Assembly: GCA_009869945.1 (NCBI GenBank) | Contig: WIXG01000144.1 | Location: 1-64,000, forward strand | DNA: 64,000 nucleotides | Direction of reading: 5' to 3' | From: Mesaphorura yosii | Taxonomy: Eukaryota; Arthropoda; Collembola; Poduromorpha; Tullbergiidae | Shown here: positions 1 through 12,213 of the stretch, piece after piece | Numbering within the stretch: position 1 is the stretch's first letter | Layout of the letters: every line of letters begins with the position of its first letter | Notes under the pieces: generated by a model | The model's database searches: none | What the model was told of the DNA's origin: nothing | What the model saw: the letters and a program-made list of their open reading frames with translations, nothing else | Made by a program: the position numbers and the translations under genes

Positions 1-783
1 AAACCGAATGCCCGATGACACGTGGAGCCTCCAATGTTGAAGGCCGCGACTCCACTCGGAGCGCAGAGGAGAAGAGCATCATGAGAATAGAAGCCTTGAA
101 TGTACTGAGTGAGGAGTCTGATCAAGTAGCTCTTCCCCACTCCTCCCTCCCCGGAGAGAAACATTCGAATTGGGGTGCCGGAGGGATTACGAACGGCCTC
201 CACCACCTTGCTGAAAACAATTCTTTGGTCTCGATTAAGGGTGTTCACAATTGCCTGAATATCAGTGACAATTGTGGGTGGAGGGCGGAAGGCCTCGGCT
301 GGAGTGATTGCATTCTGCTCGAGTAAAAAGTCATCATTGAAGCTCATTTCCTCCTCGTTGTCCAAGTTCAACGAGTCATTTTGGGCAAAGTCCTCCATCC
401 TGAGGAGAGCCTGGTCGAGATTGATCCCCAATTGAATATTAATTAGGTGATTATCAGCGTGTTTTCGCAAGCGGCTGAAATTGTCTTGGAATGCAAGGTG
501 TGGGGGGCGATTCTCGCAGAAATTCTCCTCCCGGAATGGGAGAAAGAGAAGGATTTGAGAGTAATAATAGTTATCTGGTTCCTTGAACTGGTCAAAATTG
601 ACCCAGCGAACAACAGCCGACTTTGTACGTTTGTACATTTTCCCCTTGTTATTTTTGAGGGTGATGAGGCGCTGGCGTGATTCATCAGCAGCCTCCTCCT
701 CCGGTTCCCCATTGTAATCAAGCTCCTCGGAATCGTCCTTGAATGTGCAATTCAGATTTCGTAGTGTACAAATGGAAACGCTC
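1..783 (-). mobile_element. Helitron transposon: Rep/PIF1-type helicase, 3' part cut by window edge
   Basis: An open frame on the minus strand runs from about 783 off the left edge with no stop. It reads a Helitron-like pre-helicase segment (NYYSQILLFLPFREENFC, near 500-590). This is followed by a Walker A loop GEGGVGKSYL (about 128-157) and a PIF1 motif Ia, APSGVAAFNIGGSTCHRAFG (the last 60 bases of the frame). Helitron proteins join a HUH replication initiator to a SF1B PIF1 helicase that drives rolling-circle transposition. Only the start of the helicase is inside this window; the Rep domain would lie to the right but is not seen. The frame degenerates near 783 into non-coding sequence, so the element may be 5'-truncated or separated from its Rep part by an intron. 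A cellular PIF1 is less likely because of the NYYSQILLFLP segment, which is typical of transposon-borne copies. Confidence 0.8.
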
Positions 784-1293
784 GAAATACCCAACTTTGA
801 AGTGTCATATCTCGAAACCCTGATACTCGATTTTTAAGATTTTGGTACCAAAATACGCGCATTGAAATGGAGAATCGAAATTCGAAAAAAAATTCTATCC
901 AGCTCCTCTCTGAAAAAAGTTATTCGCGAAAAACATGTAAAAAGTACCAAAAGTTGGGTTGCCATGGGCAGAAATCCGAATTTTTTTTCGAATGCGCACA
1001 TCTATAGCCCAAGACAAGATTTTTTGGTGTCTTTCATTTTTTCGATATCTGGCTTCGTTTGGCTGGAATCCCGTCTCCTAGATTTCCGAGGGGGGGACGA
1101 ATGCAGACCTTTGGCTTGTTTGGCCCGTGACCGTTACTAAGAGATACGGGCAGGGGCACTCGTTCCACGGGCAGGGGCACTCGTCCCCTCTCACCAAAGG
1201 AAAAACACAGAAGGATAAAATTGTAGGAATTCAAGAGTTGTCAACAGAGTAATCAATAAAGCAGTCCGACGGAGTTTCTTAAAGTTTAAATGA
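784..1293. other. Non-coding stretch beside the Helitron
   Basis: No credible gene. The section 784-1080 is rich in A/T runs and ...cgaaa... words and resembles non-autonomous transposon filler. The right part holds the direct repeat at 1146-1184. It may be the untranslated end of the Helitron or unrelated intergenic DNA. Confidence 0.4.
1146..1184 (+). repeat. Two perfect 18-bp direct repeats, 3-bp spacer
   Basis: The 18-mer starting ACGGGCAGGGG occurs at 1146-1163 and again at 1167-1184, separated by TCC. The rest of this AT-leaning stretch is much poorer in GC. No function is evident; it could be a minisatellite seed or part of the transposon end. Confidence 0.85.
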
Positions 1294-1841
1294 TTAGGTT
1301 GCTAGGAAACAAGTTTCTGACTTGTAGTTTCTCACGGGGATTTCTTCGCCGATTCTCCACTCGGGATTCTCATATACTCTTGAATTAGTCACGGTCCCAT
1401 ACCGAGCGTCGAGGATGACTTGCTCATCTGTTCAAACCATTCAATTTGCTGTGTAAGATTCAATGACCGAATGTCAAAGCGCGAAACCATCCCAATCTCG
1501 TAGTGGCTCATAAAGTAAATCAGCTTAGGGTCTTTGCGCTGAGACTTGATTAGACTGCACTGCTTCTGACATTTACTATAACCGGACCACGGCCACAGGC
1601 CTGGACCAGTTGTCTACGGGCAAATGAATGAATCAACACAGCCGACCTTAATCAAGCTCAAGTAAAAAATAGCTGCGGAATGACGTCGGCCCTGCACTTG
1701 AATTTATGGAACTCAATTTCGCCGTCTTTTCATTTCAACATGTTGCGCACAACGTGCGTACGGTTTAGGAATACAAAAGTGGATGAATGGGGAAGAGTGC
1801 CTGAAAAAGTCGCCGGTCATAATCAACTCCCCATTTGTCAT
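1294..1841 (-). pseudogene. Frame-broken remnant of an unrecognised gene
   Basis: Read on the minus strand, this stretch gives coding-looking segments that shift frame. One begins with ATG at 1841 (IMTGDFFRHSSPFIHFC) and runs to a stop near 1735. The next frame gives GEIEFHKFKCRADVIPQLFF. A third segment opens right after an acceptor-like ..cccgtag near 1615 (GPGLWPWSGYSKC, then DPKLIYFMSHYEIGM and LNLTQQIEWFEQ). The last shifts again to ILDARYGTVTNSRVYENPEW and ends at TAA 1294. Switches occur without GT-AG boundaries at two places, so decay by indels is the simplest reading. I do not recognise the family. It may be a transposon-borne gene given the adjoining Helitron, or a cellular gene copy. 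Confidence 0.45.
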
Positions 1842-2043
1842 GACCCGGCTAGAATCTGACTGGACCGAGAGCGTCGGTGCGCATGCTAATCAAATCAGAA
1901 ATTCCCACAGTTTAGCAAATTCACGTTTATTTAATCGCATGATTGCAATTGCAAACTAATTGCTTGGCCTGCACAATAATTCATATAGCTCACGTCAGAT
2001 TATCACGAAAAGAACGCAGAATACGAATCACGAAGGCTTGAAC

Positions 2044-4430
2044 CTAAAATTTCGCACCGCACATCTCACAGGAAGCCCTCAACGGCTCGTTCAAGTACGT
2101 ACATTGAGGGCAACTCAGTTTGTTGTCCGGGTCACTGTCGGAGATGGTGGTCTGCTGACTCTTAGCCTTGTTGCTGAAGTGGCCCGACCTCGACTCGACC
2201 CGTCTCCCAACCGTGTCGTAAACTGTACTCGTGCTAGCGTCCAGCGCAGGCCAGTCGGACTTATTTGGCGTCTTGCTTCCACCGCTCCCAGTCTTTGACG
2301 ATCTCTTCTTCCCAGTGACAGTTTTCCAGACGCTTTCACTTGATTTCTTGGGTGGTGAAGCTGGCGGAGACAAATTCTCTGGACATAAATCCTTTGACTT
2401 GGCACAAATCGTGCAGACTTTATGCGGCGCCTCGTTTTTGTACGTGCAGAATTTGCAGTCCCAATCCTGTTGTAGCTCTTGCTGTCCGCTGTTTGAAATT
2501 GTCGCATCAAATACAGTATTATTAGCACCTTCTTCCTCCAACTCTAACCTACGAAGCATCTCGTCCACCTCATCGATGTCACCGAGCGCTTTCTTGCCTG
2601 AGTTTGGTGAGTCCGGATTCGGGATTTTCGTTCTGTCGAGTGGGAAGTCTCCTAGCACAATTTGCCCGCTGCTGTTTGTGCTCGCGTTAGCGTTCTTCAA
2701 GCGAGAGTCCTCCTTTGCCTTCGGGATTTTACTTATCAACTGCAACTTTGACAGCAACGTTTCTCCGGTCTTCTTCTCGCTCTCTGTTGATTTTGGCAAA
2801 TCTTGCTTTCTGCTTAACGATTTAAACGCCGTGGAAGGGGCTGGAATATTTACGGAGGACTCTTTTTCTTGGCGCTGATATGACGCCGGTGATGAGGTAT
2901 CCATGGGCTCCACGAACTCTTCTCTCGGATCACAGTCAATCGGTTTGCTGGCTCTTCCCAGCATTTCTTGAGCGTCATACAACATTGAATATTCCTCAGT
3001 CTTTACCTCGGTTCCGTTTGTCAACTGCAATTGCGCTGCCACATTTTCAGATTTCATAGCATTCATTTCCCTCGCCTGCTCAAGCAGGGGTTGAAATGCA
3101 AATCTTTCTTTAGACTCCTTTCCACTTGCACCTTCCACTGTAGAATAGTACGGTTCTTGCTGCTGGATTTTGTGAGTCCTTGGACGATATCCGCTCGGTA
3201 GATGACCGTTTAGAAATCTCTGCATGATCATTTCTTCGAGCTCGACCGTGTTCTCTCGTCTCCGTCCGTCTGTCAAGTCGTAAGTACCACTTGAAGGGAA
3301 GTGGCTGCTCACATAGCCATTAATAGCTGGGGGTGAGGGGTGGAATTGTGCAGCTTTTGAGTTCAGGTGACCGCCCGACTTGATTGACTCTGGCAGCTTT
3401 CGAGTAGTTTCCTTCTCCGTGTTCTCCAGCACCCGCCTTACCAACTCACCGTCGTCACTCAAATCGACGAGAGTGTTGTCGACGGGGACTTGCGGCGGAG
3501 GAGGTGCGAGCTCTGCCCTGGCCAGAATTAGCCTCTCACACTCTTTTTGCTTCTCCCTCTCTTCCTCTTCTATCTTATAGATTCTTTGGCGACCTTGAGC
3601 TAATAATAATGAGCAGGCAGAGTCCACGTTCCCAGTGTACGACTTTCGGGTGTTCCACGCTTCGAGCAGTGTCATTGGATTGTTTGGTAGCTCTCTCTGA
3701 ACTCGTTCCCAGATTTGGCTGAGAATCTGCGCAAAAATATTCTTAACAATCCGTAGTATAGAATAAATAAAAATGGGTTAAAGAACTCACCAGGCACTCG
3801 TGACTCGCAACATAACAGTCTCTGGAAAACGTTTGAAGATTCTCTTCGTGGTCAATATGGTGCAGTTCCATTGTATGGTCATCAGTGCTCACATACCCCA
3901 AGAGTATTAGCAAGTCTTGGACATTGCGCAAATGAGCTCTGATGTTGTGGAGGAAGAAGCCTGAGACCAGCTGGAGTAGAGAAAATAATTTAGACATTAA
4001 TTCACACTTCTGAAATTGCAAAAAATGAAAGACGCACACAGATCTTGTGAAACTCTCTCCTCCAAGGCTGCTCCAGCAAATTATGTGCGTACTTGGCCAA
4101 GTCTTCAAATGCCTCCTTCGCGTCACGCGGGTCGAATTCTGGCACGCTTTGAGATAAAACTGTAGCAGTCTCTTGAAACTTGAACTTGAGGTGGGGCGGA
4201 GCCAAGTAAAGGAATTCGGTGATGTGGCCTGGTAAGTCAAGAAAATGACAGTTGGAATAACGTATTCAATTGGCGTAATTCAATGGGGTTTCCCTACCTC
4301 GCAGCTGCCGTAGAATTTCTTGTCTCTCTTCGACGCTCTCAGCGTTCAGCATGTCGAGGTGGCGACGATCGAGCTGCTCAGTCACCTGGTCAAGCCTCGA
4401 CGCATCGCTACTAGAGAGTCTTTTCTCCAT
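2044..4430 (-). CDS. tamo: Tamozhennic/SPATA2-like PUB and zinc-finger adaptor
   Basis: Four exons: 4430-4298, 4228-4038, 3970-3791, 3726-2044. They join in frame with GT-AG introns into a 728-residue protein. Residues about 45-170 form a PUB-type helical domain (FEDLAKYAHNLLEQPWRREF, then LRNVQDLLILLGYV). The middle is long and disordered, rich in S/E/K. Two RanBP2-type (NZF) fingers lie in the last third: WDCKFCTYKNEAPHKVCTIC, and at the very C-terminus CPQCTYLNEPLRASCEMC, which lacks the usual tryptophan. This PUB + RanBP2-finger layout fits Drosophila tamozhennic and vertebrate SPATA2. Those proteins bridge the LUBAC subunit HOIP or deubiquitinases, or control nuclear import of Dorsal. 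HOIP itself is excluded because no RBR domain follows. The poly(A) signal on this strand is near 1928. The assignment rests on domain order, not alignment. Confidence 0.75.
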
Positions 4431-7400
4431 TCCTCCAGCTCAGGGTTAGGAACTTTGGGGTGAATTGTTGACTAGGAGTAGTCCTTCATCGAGAATCGAG
4501 AACTGGAAGAGGGAAGAGTGAGTTGAAAATACATACGCAACGACCTGAACGAATATTAATTTGATTATCTTACGTACCTGATGAATGACGAAGATGATTG
4601 ACAGATGACAGAATGAAGTAGAGCGAAGTAGGCAGCTTTCCGTATGAATTACGAAGTTACGAAGGATGCCACTGCAATTAACAGCGTGACCAATAAATAA
4701 ATGACTCAACTCCGGATTCGCATCATCACTCGAGAAAGACAGAGGAACCGTGCCCAAACGAAGGAGGAATGTAAATTAAAATTAGATTAATATTCCAAGT
4801 TGCACACACGTTAATTGGTAAAGATACAAAAATGAGCACTTTATCCACAGATTCGCGTTGGACAAATTCGCACTGAGAGCCTTGAATCTGAACAGTTGTT
4901 GTGAATATTTGTATTTTACGAATTCGCGAATGAGAATCGCGAATCGTGATTCAAGTCTCTCGAATACGAACGATAACAAAAGAGGAAGGCAGAGAGTGGC
5001 TAGTAATTCACAAACGAAGAAGCGGGGTTCTTTCGCCATCTGACGTGCTGCTGTCTGCATTCGACTGTTGAACTCTGTTGCCTTGTTGATGTACGTCTTG
5101 ACTGGCTGCCGTTTACTCAATGCTCGTATACGAGAAATTAACAGAGAAGAGTTCATCATTCTTCGGCGCAGAAGAACGGCATGAGCAGTTAATTTTCTAT
5201 TGTCTTCGTATTCTGCAAATTAGTTAAATTTATTGTCTGTCGTAATTTCATTTTCTTTTTTATTAATTTTAGAGCACTGAAAAGATTCGGAAGTGCTAAT
5301 TCGTGCGTGAGCAATAGCGTAAAATCAGCAAAAGTTTGACAGACTGCCGGGCTGCTTCTGATTCTGTTTTGGATTGGCGACATTTCATTGAAGACTCGTT
5401 ATCAGCAAGCACGATCGTGAACTCGATCGTTGTATTGGATCAGTTGTTAAGTGGACGCTGAAGAGTCAAAGGTAAGTAAATCGGCGCTTGTAAAATAACT
5501 AAAGTGTAGTCAGTTAAGGTGTGGTTATTTGAGGGGGTCAACTTGCTGGTTGGAGTATTGCTATTCCTTAAAATGAGTAGGCTGCAGTGCAGATTGTTGC
5601 GAATCTGCATTATCTATTTTATAATTTTGGAAAGTGTTCCGATATAACATTCTCCATTCAGGGAGACTCATAACACTTTACTTTGGTGGCCGAGGATAGA
5701 ATAGTTTACTCTGTCGATTCGAATGTGAGGCATGTCGCGTTTATTTGATCCTTGTCAAGTTGTATTCATTTCAATGCTACTTCTACTCTAATAACTCCAT
5801 TGCTTTGTCAGTTTTTTTGTATCCTTCTGTCGGTTGATGGGATCATTGGTAAGAAATGAATAACGTACATACAGCGTAGCAGATGATCAAATGACAACGA
5901 ATGAATGGATACAGTGACGCACTCAATGGAAGTAAATTCGAATGCGATTGTGAAGAGCACAAATTTAGCGCATCCGATGTTAGATTGAAAGTGAAATGGG
6001 ATCAGGCTGTGCGAGGAAACAAAAAGTGTAAACAGGTTACAAACACCGTCGTCACCGGAAATGGTGTTTGGTGCTGGTCGGTGGTGGTCTGTTCTTAGGT
6101 GTGGCTGGCATACAATTGAACCATGAAAATCACAGAGCATGAATTCAGAGGCTTTCTCCATTCAATTTCACGCTTCCATCCCTTTCGTTACTTTCGTGGC
6201 TTCTGTATTATTGTAGTAAAATGTGGAGTAAGGCCCTCAAAAGTGTTAATGTTGAGTATTAAATTACACTTGTAACACCTGCGTTGTGGAGCAGGCGTTG
6301 CTGTGGAATTTGGTGTGTTTAACGTATCCATTGTCAGGCAGCATATCGTAAAGGAACGGCTTCAGCTGAGCTGCGTATTATTATTGTGATCTTTGCTGTG
6401 GCTGGGATGAAGTTCAGGCTTTCGACTGCGTGGTGACTGCGATCCGAAAGCATGAAACCCATATTTACGCGAACGCGATTGGTGACTGCTGCTGGTACAA
6501 TTTTCTTACCTAATATGGAAGCTTGCCTCCTTCTCTCATCTCACCTTTTCTGAAGATTCTTATAAGCGTAATCAGAAGTGGGATTCTCTGACGAAAGTGC
6601 ATACCATAGTTATGAACGGTGGAGGTCTGACGTCTGACTCTTGCTTATTCTGATTCTGTGCTCCTGCAGCGTAAAATCAAGTCAATTGCGAATAGTTTGA
6701 GTGCTCCAGTCAAGGCTTTGAGTCATTTTTGTGCTCAAATAGTTTTCCATTATTTATCATCCATAAATTTCTGATTGGATTGCATGTGGATTTCTTCTGC
6801 GTTCTGCCCGTCCTCGCGTCAGGTAGTTTGTGCTTCGAATTTTATTTTCTGTGCTACGCGCACGGGAATAGGAATCCCGAATGCAGCGAAATCAGGCTTC
6901 AATTTTTAGTGCATGCCGTGCTGTGCATTGTGACGAATATTGCTCACGTCTTCCATTAAACTGGATGATGACCTTGTTTGCACACACGCAAGTACAAGTG
7001 GAGAACAGTATTACTCATGGGTGCATGAGTCACGAATGAGAATGGAGAAAACGGCACCCGAGAGCTAGGAGAAAGGTGTTTTAGATTTTAGTGCTTTCAC
7101 TGTCGCATGTCGCTCCGCTCTCGGGTGAAAGAAAAGCTGGAAAGCACAGCGTCCACACAGTCCACGGCTGGAAATTGCATGTCAGCTTATAATTACAATT
7201 CCTTAGTGCTCTGCCTCTGGCAAGTCTTTTCATTCTGACACTCACGGGTTAGGTTGCTTTTATGCATGCGTCCAGCTCGTCAGCCGACCCACTCAGAAGT
7301 AGAATTCATTACTTCGGAATTGACAGGGTGGCTGTGCATTTTCGGAAGTCTCCAGGGTCGTCGTTCAAATCACAGTCATTAGAACTGAACCTGCCATCAA

Positions 7401-8283
7401 AATTGCAATGATGCATGGCAGGCTGGCAAGTTGGCAAGTTAAGATTGGAAATGCAATGGGAAACACAAAAAACGAATGCGAAAGAAACCACAAAGCCACA
7501 AACATTTAGAGGACAATGCACACATTAAATTATTGAGCGTCGAGTAAACAGGAAGGTGCACGTGTAATTTAAACGGCTTCAGTGTGCGTGTTTTCCGTCT
7601 ACTCGCTGCATTTGCTTGGAAAAATCGCACACGAGTCAACAAATTTATAAACTGTGAACTCTTGCTTTTGAACTTGAACCTCATTAACACTGCAATTTGC
7701 GAAGGCCTCTATCTGCGTGGTAAAATTAATGAGATTAGATTGGGCAAAGGAATTTTTACAGCCAACTCCCATTGTATGAGGAGAAAGCAAGCTGTGAGCG
7801 TGAGTACGTGTATTTGAAAGTGATTCGGTGACCCTGAAATCCGTACACTATTCCTTAATTGGGTAGAGAAATGTTCGTTGACGTGCGCCCGTGCTTTCAG
7901 TCTTTCATTTACTGCACGAGTCTGCGTGGAAATGTGCACCAGGTTTCCATAAATAAAACCTCGTATAAATCTCTGCGATTTTACAAGCGGTTTTTATGTT
8001 AGTGGAGAACGGGCTGTGTAAGCGAGCAGCCTGAGAGCGTGCGAAAGCAAATAATAACAGCGCTGAATGTGGCCATGAGAAATTGACTGTATTATTTGCG
8101 TAGGATAATGGAACGAAGAACGAGAACAGGTGTGTTATTAACCTTGATCTTGCTGTTCCTTTGCGAATAAAGAGAAATCTTTTGGGTTGAAATTCGCATG
8201 TTTTCTCCAGTTTCTTTTCCGAGTGGTTGTCATTCATTTTGAAGTCGTGTCGAAGTTCAGACCGTCTTGATTTGTTCCTGTAG
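4431..8283. other. Long inter-gene region; probable 5' exon and first intron of EB1
   Basis: It holds the upstream part of the tamo-like gene on the left. On the plus strand a possible non-coding exon ends at 5471 with a strong donor (CAAAG/GTAAGT). A matching acceptor lies at 8283 (ttgttcctgtag), so 5472-8283 may be a 2.8-kb first intron of EB1. A 125-codon minus-strand ORF at 4782-5159 (start MMNSSLLISRIRALSKRQPV, one hydrophobic segment) is the only sizeable ORF. It matches nothing I know and lies in word-repetitive DNA, so I give it little weight. No RNA genes were seen. Confidence 0.45.
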
Positions 8284-8302
8284 TAACTAATATCCTCTCG
8301 AA

Positions 8303-8551
8303 ATGTTTGTGTACAGTCGCTACAACGAGCTCGCCCTCCTAAACTTAATCCACACAGAGCGCCGTCTTCGCTCTGCCTGCGCTAATCTGTACAGAGATTT
8401 CCTGAATAATTTTAGACCCGGAAGCTTGCTCGCAGAAGATCCCATCACTTTATACGTATTTAACCCACTCAGCAGAGACTGTCCCTGCGACTGTTGCCGG
8501 TACGTGTGTGATTGTTTCCGCAAATTTTACAGAAGAAAACCTGCAGGAGAA
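8303..8551 (+). CDS. In-frame 83-residue N-terminal extension of EB1
   Basis: From ATG 8303 the frame stays open and enters the canonical EB1 start at 8552 without a stop. The ATG sits 20 bases after a good splice acceptor (8283). If that acceptor is used, 8303 is the first AUG of the mRNA exon and is in frame with EB1. The extension reads like coding sequence and contains [20 protein letters not shown], six cysteines in eleven residues followed by basic residues. That resembles palmitoylated membrane-anchoring tails. Known EB1 proteins begin near the calponin-homology domain, so this would be an isoform-specific addition. Alternatively translation starts at 8552, which has a good context (GAGAAATGG), and 8303-8551 is leader. 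Confidence 0.45.
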
Positions 8552-9803
8552 ATGGCGGTCAACGTTTACGCAACGAACGTCACTTCTGACAACTTGAGTC
8601 GTCACGACATGATTTCTTGGGTCAACTCTTGCTTGGACTCCTCATTCACAAAGATCGAGGAGCTTTGTTCGGGTGCTGCGTACTGTCATTTTATGGACAT
8701 GCTGTTTCCAGGTACAGATGCAGGAAGGGGAATTGAAGAGGGTCTTTACTGATGTAACTGTGATTTGTTGCAGGAAGTATTCTACTTAAGAAGGTCAAAT
8801 TCCAGACGAAATTGGAGCACGAGTACATTCAAAATTTCAAGCTTCTTCAGGCTGCGTTTAAGAAGATGGATGTCGAAAAGGTAAAGACAATATTTTTCGA
8901 GTTTGTTCAGAGATTTTGTAGATTGAGCTTCACCTTTCCCCACTTTTACTGACTCGCATTCCAGATTATTCCGGTGGACAAGCTAGTTAAGGGCAGATTT
9001 CAAGACAATTTTGAGTTCGTGCAGTGGTTCAAGAAATTCTTCGATGCCAATTACAAGGGTGATCAGTACAACGCTTCCGAGGCCCGTGGGGGGATTCCTT
9101 TGGGCTCAGCGCCAAGTGGAAAACCAATGCATAAGGTTGCGCCATCACAGATTGCAACGCGGCCCAAGCCCTCACCGGCGGGTAAGTCGTTCTTTTTCTT
9201 TTAGTGGTGATGTCCGTGAGCACTTTTCTTAATTCAAACTTTCCCCATTCTATTCGCAGCAGCACCACCACCTTCGAGTACGCGGCCTTCGGTTGGAGTG
9301 GCAAGAGCCCCCATCATCCCCAAGAACACCACACATAATTCATCGAATCGTAGCTCTGGATTCAATGCACAGGTGGAGGAGCTGAGCGCACAGGTAAACT
9401 TGGCACAACACACTTCCAATTTCTTGCTGCTCACGCTTTTCTCAATTTTTCCTAACTTAGTTGGCCGAGGCGAAATTGAATCTTGAGGGTTTGGAGAAGG
9501 AACGTGATTTCTACTTTGGCAAATTGAGGGACATTGAAGTCTTCTGTCAAGAACAGGACCAGGAAGGGCAGACTGGTGTTGTCCTGGCGAAAGTCCTCGA
9601 GATTCTGTATGCCACTGAGGTAAATGTAAATGAATCATATTAGCACCGCATGAAATTTTGTATTTCGTATTTAGTTTTAAGCTTAAACCTGGACTGCATG
9701 GACTAATTCTGATGTGTGTTTGCAGGATGGATTCGCTGCGCCAGAAGATGTTGACTTGACTGGTCCAGCGAATGGCGACGCTGACGAGCTAGAAGAGTAC
9801 TAA
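8552..9803 (+). CDS. Eb1: Microtubule plus-end-binding protein EB1 (MAPRE family)
   Basis: Six exons: 8552-8711, 8774-8880, 8965-9181, 9260-9393, 9461-9619, 9726-9803; 284 residues against 268 for human EB1. The first 120 residues are the calponin-homology domain that binds growing microtubule ends ([62 protein letters not shown]). A Pro/Ser/Ala-rich linker is followed by the EB1 dimerisation coiled coil and four-helix motif ([20 protein letters not shown]). The acidic tail ends in EEY, the signal read by CAP-Gly proteins such as CLIP-170 and p150Glued. All splice junctions are GT-AG and in phase. The gene is complete and looks functional. See the separate entry for its upstream in-frame extension. 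Confidence 0.97.
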
Positions 9804-10516
9804 ATTGCTTACGCCGTCTTTTAATTACAAGAGCCATATCGAGAACAAAATTCACACCTCATTCGTAACCTTAAAGTGGAGTCTAAATTTTTTCGAATGT
9901 GGCACCAGAAAACAAAATGCCTTAAATAAATTCCATTAACGCAAATTAAGAAAGTTAAGTTTGCTGTTTGCAAGAAAATCACGTCATATTCTGAAACTTG
10001 AGATTGTAAAGTTTATGTAATTTTGTACAGTTGAGAGAATTGCTGATTGCATCATACGTGCTTTTAATTAACGAGTACCCTAATTTATTGCTAATTGGAT
10101 TAGAATTAACCCGATTAACTGCACTCTTTGTTGGAACATTGGAGCGAGTTACCTTCTTCTCAAAGTGAATGGGAAAGAATTTTTGCCTGCGGAATCCTGA
10201 AATTGGTCACTTGGTTAGATTGAAGTTAATGATTTGTATTTTAGCAATAAAAGTTGATAATGCCTTTTGTCCTTCATTTGGATTTGGAGTTCTGGTTGCA
10301 ACTTTTTTATTGGATTTGAAAGTTGAATACTAAATTACATAATTTAACATGGAATTATGTGAGGTCAAATTGATTAAAATATTTGCTACAGTTCTTAACT
10401 TTGTCAATATTTACAATTTGTTGCGCTGTGCTGAGCTCTTCCTCAAAAGCGGAGAGGACTTTTATGATTCTCCATAAAAGTATACATTGTGGAACGCCAC
10501 CGCGAGCGATTCGCCG
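9804..10516. other. EB1 3' UTR and gap to the convergent E2F gene
   Basis: A canonical AATAAA at 9925-9930 lies 120 bases after the EB1 stop. A second AATAAA-like word near 10243 could serve a longer transcript. The remainder is AT-rich, with the 3' end of the minus-strand E2F gene entering from the right. No ORF or RNA gene is convincing. Confidence 0.6.
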
Positions 10517-12213
10517 CTAACCACTTGTGACGGTCACCAAAGGCCTTTTGATGTCAAACAGTTCAGCGACTCCTTCGTGGCTTGCTAGCGTGAAACGGTA
10601 ATCCTGCTCCGTGGGCGGTGGGCTCAGGCGCAGAATTTCACCGACGACTATGAAAACGTGAAAAGAGTTTAATTAAAAACTATCATTCCTCACTCCTTTG
10701 AGACATTGACTTACGAGAAATCGACGCGAACCCATCCGGCAACTCTCCACTGAGCTCATCCTCCTCTTCCTCCTCTCCTCCCCCCACTCCTCCAATCTCG
10801 AACAACTGATTCGGGAGGAGGTCAGATCCTTGAATTTCCTCCTCATTAACAACACCAGACAGCTCCGCCTCGTGAACAATGCGAAGCAGGTCTGAGTGCT
10901 CTTGGATCAAATCCTCCTGGCGGATCGTTTCCTCTATATTTTCTTCTGGTACGGTTTCTTCTTTTCGTTCACGTTTGGCTTCCGGCTCTCCTGAAATCAT
11001 TTGCTCGCTGAGGGACGAGTCTTCTGTGCCCCGTTTGGCCACTTTTCTGGTTGAGACTATCGATGGGCTTGTCGTGGTTGCCGGGGTGCCTCTTCTGCGT
11101 GGCGACTCACTGCCAGCGTCTAAACTACCCGGCGATCGTACTCCTCTCGGTGACACGCCAGCCTCGGACAACGGCTCTGTTTCAGCGTCATGCATGTCTT
11201 CTCCTTCGACCTGCACTCGATCTTCCGCCAGTTGAGCCTCGACGTACTTGCTGTAATTTGATGGGAAATCGACAATCACGCCCGGAGGCTGCAGTTCTGG
11301 ATTGACGAGGTACGAATAGATTGGCTCCTTCCCGCCCTTTAAATGGATTTTGTACTTGGCGGTGTCTCCGACCTGTTCAAAGACCAAAGTCAGTTAAGGG
11401 GCAAGTTTTAAAGTCTAAAAATGCTGCATTACAATCTCCCCTGGCGGTATGTCCATCTGTGCGTCCCTCGGCATTTTAACAGCCAATATGGTCTGATCCT
11501 TGAACCCTATGCAAATGTCGTCTTGCCGAATGTAGGCGTAGGCTCGATTTATTGGATCGTCGGTCACATTTCTTAGACTTTGCTCCAGCCACTATTGAGA
11601 ATAAAAACCTTTGTATAAAACTGTCACCACGACGCGACTGCGAATTAAACTAACCTGCCGGTGCTTATCGATTCCCTTCTCAATCGCGTCTAATCTCCGT
11701 ACTTCTTCTTTCAGTCGTTCGACTCGAGCTACGAATTCCTCTGTGTTGGTTCCGGGGCTTGCACCTCTGCGAAAGTCAGGCACGAATTAGTTTAGATTGG
11801 ATCTTTGATCCAGTAGGCATTATTCACTCACTTCCACTGTATAGCATTCTTAGTTTTCTTCTCGATTAGTCCTATTCCCTCTAGTACATTAGTAATGTCG
11901 TAGATTCTCCTCTTTTGCCGAACGGCCAATGTGTCGGCAGCCTACAAAATAGAGAACCAGTGCCCGGTTAATCAGTGCACAAGCAAATCATTGAATTCAA
12001 TTTTACCTCCTTTAAGTCGAGCACTCCATCATTAGCCTTTTGCAGCAGTTGAACAAATTTCGTAGTTAATAGCCCTAAAGATTTCTCGTATCGACTTCCG
12101 GGTGTTCCGCCGAGGACTTGGGCAGATACGGTAGTTATCATTGGCTGCAGGGAGGCAGGAGACGGGACGTCATTGCTTTCTTCGATGAATTCATCCTCGC
12201 CAATGTTGACCAT
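10517..12213 (-). CDS. E2F transcription factor, E2F4/5 type
   Basis: Six exons: 12213-12007, 11941-11832, 11766-11655, 11591-11433, 11372-10715, 10647-10517; 458 residues. The winged-helix DNA-binding domain spans about residues 42-108. It includes [20 protein letters not shown] and the E2F signature [20 protein letters not shown] leucine-rich coiled coil follows ([20 protein letters not shown]), then the marked-box segment ([20 protein letters not shown]) used for DP pairing. After a 200-residue acidic and Ser-rich stretch, the last exon carries the pocket-protein-binding motif [17 protein letters not shown]. It ends soon after. Having the DNA-binding domain very near the N-terminus, with no cyclin A-binding region, fits the repressor-like E2F4/5 group. 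It would act in the nucleus with DP and Rb-family partners on cell-cycle genes. It shares its upstream region head-to-head with PEX13. Confidence 0.93.

Noticed and set aside
2044..4430. HOIP/RNF31 for the PUB and zinc-finger protein
   Set aside because: No RBR (RING-IBR-RING) or UBA region follows the fingers, and the protein ends at the second finger.
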